Assembly: GCF_046542825.1 (NCBI RefSeq)
Contig: NZ_JBKHAQ010000144.1
Span: 1-6,071, forward strand
DNA from: Rhodosalinus sp046542825
GTDB lineage: Bacteria; Pseudomonadota; Alphaproteobacteria; Rhodobacterales; Rhodobacteraceae
Direction: 5' to 3'
Length of the DNA stretch: 6,071 bases
The position numbers and the translations under genes are program-made. Below, piece after piece: positions 1 through 4,142 of this stretch. Position 1 is the first letter of the stretch, and each line of letters begins with the position of its first letter. The notes below the pieces were generated by a model that had not been told where the DNA came from, did not search any database, and saw only the letters and a list, made by a program, of their open reading frames with translations.

Positions 1-563
1 TAGCCGCGGTAGTCGAACATCATCGCGTCGGCGCAGCCCTTCGCCTCTGCCGCGTGCTTGGACATGGTGCAGATCATGTAGAGACCGGCGGCCTTGGCAT
101 GGCTGGGGATCGTCTCGGGGCTGGGGCGTTTCCATTTCGAGATGTCGAGCGTCGCACCGCGCGTCTTCGAGTCGCCGTAATAGGCACCCCACTCCCAGGC
201 GGCCACGGCAAGGCGCACGGGGTTGCGGGCAGCGCTTACGCCCATGTCCTCGCCCGCGCCGCGCCAGGCGACGGCGCGGACGTAGGCATCGCCCAGACCG
301 TTGGCCTGCATCACCTGCGCCTTGGCGGCCTCGATCTCGTCCACCGTCCAGGGCACCGGCATGTCGATCGCTGCGCCGCTGGCGCGCAGGCGTTCGGAAT
401 GGGCGCGGCTTTCGAAGATGCGGCCGCCGTAGGCGCGCTCGCCCTCGAAGACCGAGCTGGCGTAGTGAAGCGCATGGCTGAGGACATGCACCTTGGCCGC
501 GCGCCAGTCCACGAGTTCTCCGTCAAGCCAGATCTTCCCGTCGCGATCATCGTAGCCGGTCAT
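1..563 (-). CDS. ilvE: Branched-chain amino acid aminotransferase, N-terminal part (cut by left edge)
   Basis: This enzyme is a PLP-dependent class IV aminotransferase that interconverts leucine, isoleucine and valine with their 2-oxo acids, using glutamate/2-oxoglutarate, in the cytoplasm. Reading leftward from the ATG at 563-561 gives 187 residues with no stop before the edge; the family is usually about 290-310 residues, so roughly the last third is missing. Visible family features are HVLSHALHYASSVFEGERAY at residues 26-45, R58 in HSERLR (the PLP-phosphate region), RGAGEDMGV at 101-109, and AKAAGLYM at 156-163, where K157 aligns with the Schiff-base lysine (E. coli AKAGGNY). The start is supported by a GGGAAGGG Shine-Dalgarno at 572-579 (minus strand), 8 nt from the ATG. 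The gene diverges from the petP-like gene and shares its 158-bp upstream region. D-amino acid transaminase or aminodeoxychorismate lyase are related folds, but these motifs fit IlvE better. No frameshift is seen. Confidence 0.93.
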   Translation of the reverse strand, partial: MTGYDDRDGKIWLDGELVDWRAAKVHVLSHALHYASSVFEGERAYGGRIFESRAHSERLRASGAAIDMPVPWTVDEIEAAKAQVMQANGLGDAYVRAVAWRGAGEDMGVSAARNPVRLAVAAWEWGAYYGDSKTRGATLDISKWKRPSPETIPSHAKAAGLYMICTMSKHAAEAKGCADAMMFDYRG

Positions 564-599
564 CTTCGGTGCCCTTCCCGCGCCAATGCTTTCCGTTTG

Positions 600-639
600 T
601 TGCGCGAGATATGTCCGGTGTGGACATAATATTGCGCAA
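600..639. promoter_or_regulatory. Nested inverted repeat, candidate operator between ilvE and petP
   Basis: The inner arms TATGTCC (610-616) and GGACATA (622-628) are a perfect 7-bp inverted repeat around a 5-nt spacer. Outside them, TTGCGC (600-605) and GCGCAA (634-639) form a second complementary pair on nearly the same centre, offset by half a base. TTGCGCAA at 632-639 is also a palindrome by itself. The inner 19-bp element has the size and symmetry expected for a dimeric winged-helix regulator such as a MarR protein, and a MarR gene starts about 100 bp to the right, so autoregulation is a reasonable inference. The right arm overlaps CATAAT (625-630, plus strand) and TATTAT (626-631, minus strand), each resembling a -10 hexamer, but neither has a good -35 at standard spacing. 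That the element is regulatory is inferred from symmetry and position only. Confidence 0.5.
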
Positions 640-666
640 AATGCGCGACTCGCTACCAACCGACAC

Positions 667-695
667 TTGGAATGTCAATAAGGCTGACGTAAGCT
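667..695 (+). promoter_or_regulatory. Weak sigma-70-like promoter candidate for petP-petR
   Basis: TTGGAA (667-672) and TAAGCT (690-695) are separated by 17 nt. They match 4 of 6 and 3 of 6 consensus bases respectively. Transcription would begin near 702, just before the strong Shine-Dalgarno AGGAGG at 709-714, leaving a short 5' leader. Such matches are common by chance, so this is only a candidate. An alternative -10 (CATAAT at 625-630) lies inside the inverted repeat upstream. Confidence 0.25.
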
Positions 696-721
696 GTCGC
701 CGCGCGAGAGGAGGTGGCCAG

Positions 722-1234
722 ATGAGTGACGGACGCAGCCCCGCAGGGCAGGGCAGCGAAGCGCTGCTCTTCCTGACCGACGAGCAACTCAGGCAGGGAA
801 TCGAGGCGATGTTCTTCGCCTACCGCGGCTTCACCGCCGATCCCGACCGCATCCTCGCCGACTACAGCTATGGCCGCGCCCATCACAGGGCGCTGCACTT
901 CATCAACGGCGCGCCCGGCACGACCGTCAACAACCTCCTGTCGATCCTTGGCGTCACCAAGCAGTCGCTCAACCGCGTGCTGCGCACGCTGATCGGCGAC
1001 GGGCTGGTCGAAAGCCGCGTGGGCCGCTCCGACAAGCGCGAGCGGCACCTCTACCTGACCGAACGCGGCGCGGAACTGGAACGCAAGCTGTCGGATGCGC
1101 AGCGCGCGCGGATGCGCGCCGCCTATCGCGCGGCCGGGCCCGAGGCGGTGGCCGGCTTCCGCACCGTGCTGGAGGCGATGATGGACCCGGAGATGCGCCG
1201 CCATTACCATGCGCTCAGGGAGGGCCGGGGATGA
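722..1234 (+). CDS. petP: MarR-family transcriptional regulator, PetP-like
   Basis: This is a 170-residue winged-helix DNA-binding protein. The helix-turn-helix spans about residues 67-92 (TTVNNLLSILGVTKQSLNRV...), with the recognition helix near 78-92. It is followed by the wing RVGRSDKRERHLYLT (99-113), which carries the family's D-x-R signature (D104, R106). Flanking helices at about 18-60 and 115-165 should form the dimer interface. The ATG at 722 is chosen because AGGAGG (709-714) lies 7 nt upstream; the frame is open back to 569, but that extension has no family character. The stop overlaps the next gene's start (ATGA at 1231-1234), so the two are probably co-translated. MarR immediately followed by an OmpR-type regulator is the petP-petR arrangement described in Rhodobacter capsulatus, where the pair is needed for cytochrome bc1 expression. 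The name rests on this context plus PetR similarity. No ligand can be deduced. Confidence 0.85.
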   Translation: MSDGRSPAGQGSEALLFLTDEQLRQGIEAMFFAYRGFTADPDRILADYSYGRAHHRALHFINGAPGTTVNNLLSILGVTKQSLNRVLRTLIGDGLVESRVGRSDKRERHLYLTERGAELERKLSDAQRARMRAAYRAAGPEAVAGFRTVLEAMMDPEMRRHYHALREGRG

Positions 1235-1932
1235 GCGGCGCGGACGCCCATCTGCTGATCGTGGACGACGACGAGCGGCTGCGCGGTCTGTTGCGCAAGT
1301 TCTTGCTCCGTAACGGTTTCCTGGTCTCGACCGCGCGCGACGCGGATCATGCGCGGCGGCTTCTGGCGGGGCTCGACTTCGACCTGATCGTGCTCGATGT
1401 GATGATGCCCGGCGAGGACGGCATCGCCTTCACCCGCAGCCTGCGGACGGATCGCGAGACACCCGTGCTGCTGCTGACCGCGCGCGGAGAGACCGAACAC
1501 CGCATTGCAGGGCTGGAGGCGGGCGCCGACGATTATCTGGCGAAACCCTTCGAGCCGCGCGAACTGTTGCTCAGGATCAACGCGATCCTGCGCCGCCTGC
1601 CGGAGCCGGACGGCAAGGCGGGCCTGCCCAAGCTCCTGCACATGGGACCGTTGCGCTACGACGTGGCGCGCGGCGAACTCTGGCGGGGCGAGCAGCCCGT
1701 GCGTCTGACCACGACCGAGGCGCAGCTCATGCGCCTCTTCGCGCAGCGCCCCGGCGAGGCGATCAGCCGGTCCCGGCTGGTCGCCGACCTTGGGCGCGAC
1801 GGGGGCCAGGTGCAGGAGCGCGCGGTGGACGTGCAGATCACCCGCCTGCGCCGCAAGCTCGAGGCGGACCCGAAACAGCCGCGCTATCTGCAGACCGTGC
1901 GCGGCGAGGGCTACATGCTGGCGCCCGACTGA
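1231..1932 (+). CDS. petR: OmpR/PhoB-family response regulator, PetR-like
   Basis: This is a 233-residue two-domain regulator. The receiver domain (about 6-118) has the acidic pair D13/D14, phosphoacceptor D56 in LIVLDVMMPGEDG, T83 in LLLTAR, and Y102 and K105 in DDYLAKPF, so it should be able to take a phosphoryl group. The C-terminal winged helix (about 138-232) has LTTTEAQLMRLFAQRPGEA, the recognition helix region ERAVDVQITRLRRKLE, and the wing RYLQTVRGEGYML. An AGGGAGGG Shine-Dalgarno at 1217-1224, inside the end of petP, lies 6 nt before the ATG, and the start overlaps the petP stop by 4 nt. In Rhodobacter capsulatus, PetR is required for respiratory and photosynthetic growth through expression of the cytochrome bc1 complex. 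No histidine kinase gene is present in the window. The OmpR family is certain; the specific name petR is a recognition call based on sequence feel and pairing. Confidence 0.9.
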   Translation: MSGADAHLLIVDDDERLRGLLRKFLLRNGFLVSTARDADHARRLLAGLDFDLIVLDVMMPGEDGIAFTRSLRTDRETPVLLLTARGETEHRIAGLEAGADDYLAKPFEPRELLLRINAILRRLPEPDGKAGLPKLLHMGPLRYDVARGELWRGEQPVRLTTTEAQLMRLFAQRPGEAISRSRLVADLGRDGGQVQERAVDVQITRLRRKLEADPKQPRYLQTVRGEGYMLAPD

Positions 1933-1977
1933 GACACCCGGCGCATCGCGGGGCCTCCGGCGCGGCAATCGGGCGGA

Positions 1978-2021
1978 AGCGGCTGCGCCGCTACAGCTTT
2001 TCGTGGGCCGCCTGTGGCGGC
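1978..2021 (+). terminator. Hairpin pair after petR, possible intrinsic terminator
   Basis: AGCGGC (1978-1983) pairs with GCCGCT (1987-1992) around a TGC loop. A TTTT run follows at 1998-2001, five bases beyond the stem. A second perfect stem, GCCGCC (2007-2012) with GGCGGC (2016-2021) around TGT, comes next and has no T-run. The first hairpin lies 45 nt after the petR stop and could end the petPR transcript. The gap before the Ts and the shortness of the T-run make it a weak terminator at best, and GC-rich sequence gives such stems often. It could instead sit in the leader of the downstream unit. Confidence 0.35.
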
Positions 2022-2035
2022 GGCCGGGCCGGACC

Positions 2036-2077
2036 ATGCCGGAAGGGCGCTTGTATGCAGGCGGCGATTTGGCTTAG
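2036..2077 (+). other. Possible 13-codon minigene just upstream of the deacetylase
   Basis: ATG at 2036-2038 opens a 13-residue reading frame (MPEGRLYAGGDLA) closed by TAG at 2075-2077, 9 nt before the deacetylase ATG. It has no good Shine-Dalgarno (GGGCCGG precedes it), no run of a regulatory amino acid, and no recognised family. It could be a short upstream ORF affecting the poorly preceded deacetylase start, but a frame this short arises easily by chance. Confidence 0.12.
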
Positions 2078-2086
2078 CTGCCGGGC

Positions 2087-3013
2087 ATGACCACCGCGCT
2101 TCTCACCCATGCCGACTCGCTCGGTCACGTCATGCCGCCGGGGCACCCGGAGCGGGTGGCCCGGATCGAACATGTGCTGCACGCGCTGGAACCGCTCGAT
2201 CTGTGGCGCGTCACAGCGCCGATGGCGGCCGAGGACGACCTGCTGCGCATCCATCCGCAAAGCTACATCGACATGCTGCGCGACGCCGTGCCGGCCGAGG
2301 GCTTCGCACAACTCGACGCTGATACCTTCCTGTCGCCCGGCTCGCTCGACGCGGCGTGGCGCGGGGCGGGGGCGGCGGTGCGGGCCGTCGACCTGGTGGC
2401 CGGGGGCGAGGCCCGCAACGCCTTCTGCGCGATGCGGCCGCCCGGCCACCACGCCGAGACCGAGACGCCGATGGGCTTCTGCCTGTTCGGCAACGCGGCG
2501 CTGGCAGCGCGGCATGCGCTCGACCATCACGGCATGGGGCGCGTGGCGGTGGTGGATTTCGATGTGCACCACGGCAACGGCACCCAGGACCTGCTGTGGG
2601 ACGAGCGGCGCGCGCTCTTCGTCTCGTCCCACCAGATGCCGCTCTGGCCCGGCACCGGCGCGCGGGACGAGACCGGCGCCTACGACAACGTCATGAACGT
2701 GCCGCTGGCGCCCGGCACGGACGGCGCGCGGATGCGCACGCTCTACGAAGCAGAGGTCTTTCCGCGCCTGCGCGCCTTCGCGCCCGAGCTGATCGTGGTC
2801 TCTGCCGGCTTCGACGCCCATGCCGACGATCCGCTGGCCAATCTCGACTGGCAGGAAGAGGACTTCGTCTGGCTCACGCGGGAACTGTGCGCGCTGGCCG
2901 ACGAGATGTGCGGCGGGCGGCTGGTCTCGGTTCTGGAAGGGGGCTACGACCTGACCGCGCTTGCGGCCTGCACGCGGGCGCATGTCACCGAACTGAAGGA
3001 GGCCGCGCGATGA
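2087..3013 (+). CDS. Histone deacetylase family protein (zinc-dependent amidohydrolase)
   Basis: This 308-residue protein has the arginase/deacetylase fold and should remove acetyl (or similar acyl) groups from lysine, polyamine or other amines in the cytoplasm. The active site is intact: HPER at 20-23, RPPGHHAE with the catalytic histidine pair H121/H122, zinc ligands D159 and H161 in DFDVHHGNGTQ, zinc ligand D243 in SAGFDAHADDP, and the transition-state tyrosine Y287 in LEGGYD. HQMPLWPGTG at 182-191 is typical of the class II-like bacterial group (HDAH-type). It is somewhat shorter than HDAH of about 370 residues. The ATG at 2087 matches the family's usual N-terminus (xxALLTHxxxxxHxxPxGHPER), although no clear Shine-Dalgarno precedes it (CCGGGC only). 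The gene heads the unit with xseB, ispA and dxs, and its last codons contain the xseB Shine-Dalgarno. Substrate is unknown; acetylpolyamine amidohydrolase or an AcuC-like role are alternatives. Confidence 0.92.
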   Translation: MTTALLTHADSLGHVMPPGHPERVARIEHVLHALEPLDLWRVTAPMAAEDDLLRIHPQSYIDMLRDAVPAEGFAQLDADTFLSPGSLDAAWRGAGAAVRAVDLVAGGEARNAFCAMRPPGHHAETETPMGFCLFGNAALAARHALDHHGMGRVAVVDFDVHHGNGTQDLLWDERRALFVSSHQMPLWPGTGARDETGAYDNVMNVPLAPGTDGARMRTLYEAEVFPRLRAFAPELIVVSAGFDAHADDPLANLDWQEEDFVWLTRELCALADEMCGGRLVSVLEGGYDLTALAACTRAHVTELKEAAR

Positions 3014-3255
3014 CCGAGGAAAAGCCGGTGGATCAGATGAGCTTCGAGGAGGCGATGCGCGAGCTCGAGGCGGTGGTCACCCATCTTGAACGCGGCGACG
3101 TGGCGCTGGAGCAGTCCATCTCGCTCTACGAGCGGGGCGCGGCGTTGAAGGCGCGCTGCGAGGCCAAGCTCAAGGAGGCCGAGGAGAAGGTGGCGCAGAT
3201 CACCCTCGACGGGCAGGGGCAACCGACGGGGACCAAGCCGGCAGAGGGCCTCTAG
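3010..3255 (+). CDS. xseB: Exodeoxyribonuclease VII small subunit
   Basis: XseB is the small subunit of exonuclease VII. Several copies bind the large catalytic subunit XseA, which is not in this window, to degrade single-stranded DNA to oligonucleotides during repair. The protein has 81 residues, the usual size, and the signature MSFEEAMRELEAVVTHLERG (10-29), then DVALEQSISLYERGAALKARCEAKLKEAEEKV, which should form the two-helix coiled hairpin of the family. The C-terminal tail after residue 65 is low in structure. The start ATG overlaps the deacetylase stop (ATGA at 3010-3013), and AAGGAGG at 2996-3002 lies 7 nt upstream inside the deacetylase gene. The stop TAG shares its last base with the ispA GTG start. 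Linkage of xseB to ispA and dxs is common in proteobacteria, which supports the call. Confidence 0.95.
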   Translation: MTEEKPVDQMSFEEAMRELEAVVTHLERGDVALEQSISLYERGAALKARCEAKLKEAEEKVAQITLDGQGQPTGTKPAEGL

Positions 3256-4124
3256 TGTTCGAGGCACGCCTCGCGGAGGCGGCAGAGGCGGTGGGCGCGC
3301 ATCTCGCCGCGACGCTCGCGGCCTACGGCGACCTGCCGGTTGCGCGCGCGATGGCCCATGCCGCGGGCGGCGGCAAGCGCCTGCGCGGCTTCCTGGTGCT
3401 GGAAGGCGCGCGGCTGTGCGAGGTGCCGGAGGCGCGCGCGCTCTGGCCCGCAGGCGCGATCGAGGCGGTGCATGCCTACAGCCTTGTGCACGACGACCTG
3501 CCCTGCATGGACGACGACGCGCTGCGCCGCGGGCAGCCCACCGTGCATGTGAAATGGGACGAGGCGACCGCGGTGCTGGCGGGCGACGCGCTGCAGACGG
3601 CCGCCTTCGAAATGGTGCTGCGCCCCGAGTGCCACCCCGAGGCAGAGGTGCGCGCCGATCTGGCCCTGTCGCTCGCGCGCGCGGCGGGAGCGCGGGGCAT
3701 GGTGCTGGGCCAGGCGCTCGACATCGCCGCCGAGAGCGCCGAGGCGCCGCTCACGCTGGCCGAGATCGAGGCGCTGCAGGCGGGCAAGACCGGCGCGCTC
3801 TTCGGCTGGGCTGCAGAGGCGGGGGCGCGGATGGCGCGCGCCGACATCGCGCCCTTCCGCGACTATGCCGCCGCGCTCGGCCTTGCCTTCCAGATCGCGG
3901 ACGACCTGCTGGACGTCGAGGGCGACGCGGCCAAGGCCGGCAAGCGCCTGCAGAAGGACGCCGAGGCCGGCAAGGCGACCTTCGTCTCGCTGCTTGGTGT
4001 CGATGGCGCGCGGGCGCGAGCGGCGGAACTTGCCGATCAGGCCTGCGACGCCGTGGCGCCGTTCGGCGCCGGTGCCGGAACCTTGCAGGCTCTGGCGCGC
4101 TTCGTTATCTCCCGCGAAAGCTGA
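3255..4124 (+). CDS. ispA: Farnesyl diphosphate synthase (polyprenyl synthetase family)
   Basis: This 289-residue trans-prenyltransferase condenses DMAPP/GPP with IPP to give (2E,6E)-farnesyl diphosphate. The visible motifs are GGGKRLR (38-44), the first aspartate-rich motif DDLPCMDDD (80-88), GDALQTAAFEM (110-120), GQALDI (152-157), KTG (178-180), the second aspartate-rich motif FQIADDLLD (212-220), and GKATFVSLLG (239-248, matching E. coli GKSTYPALLG). The two extra residues inside the first motif and Tyr75 five residues before it (AYSLVHDD) are the bacterial FPP-synthase pattern. FPP rather than GGPP is therefore the favoured product, though GGPP synthases of this group are close relatives. 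The start is GTG at 3255, sharing one base with the xseB stop (TAGTG). AGAGGG at 3243-3248 sits 6 nt upstream, and the first in-frame ATG (codon 33) would remove conserved N-terminal sequence. Confidence 0.93.
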   Translation: MFEARLAEAAEAVGAHLAATLAAYGDLPVARAMAHAAGGGKRLRGFLVLEGARLCEVPEARALWPAGAIEAVHAYSLVHDDLPCMDDDALRRGQPTVHVKWDEATAVLAGDALQTAAFEMVLRPECHPEAEVRADLALSLARAAGARGMVLGQALDIAAESAEAPLTLAEIEALQAGKTGALFGWAAEAGARMARADIAPFRDYAAALGLAFQIADDLLDVEGDAAKAGKRLQKDAEAGKATFVSLLGVDGARARAAELADQACDAVAPFGAGAGTLQALARFVISRES

Positions 4125-4142
4125 GCCGAAAGTCCCGCGCGC

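Noticed and set aside
54..629. 191-codon plus-strand reading frame opposite ilvE
   Set aside because: It is antisense to a clear IlvE coding sequence, resembles no family, and arises from the GC-rich third-position bias of the real gene.
661..700. Short partial repeats (GACA...TGTC, TGTCA...TGACG) before petP, considered as a second operator
   Set aside because: Arms are only 4-5 bp and imperfect, with no shared centre or clear match to the stronger 610-628 element.
569..721. N-terminal extension of the MarR gene back to ATG 569
   Set aside because: The extra 51 residues show no family character and cover the inverted repeat and promoter region, whereas ATG 722 has a textbook AGGAGG at the right distance.
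1991..2983. 330-codon minus-strand frame opposite the deacetylase gene
   Set aside because: Arg/His/Ala/Gly-rich low-complexity translation with no motifs; it is the mirror of a gene with an intact HDAC active site.
2356..3009. Upstream in-frame extension of xseB through the deacetylase gene
   Set aside because: The extension is Arg/Gly/Ala-rich out-of-frame translation of the deacetylase. XseB proteins are about 80 residues and begin at the ATG with the AAGGAGG site.
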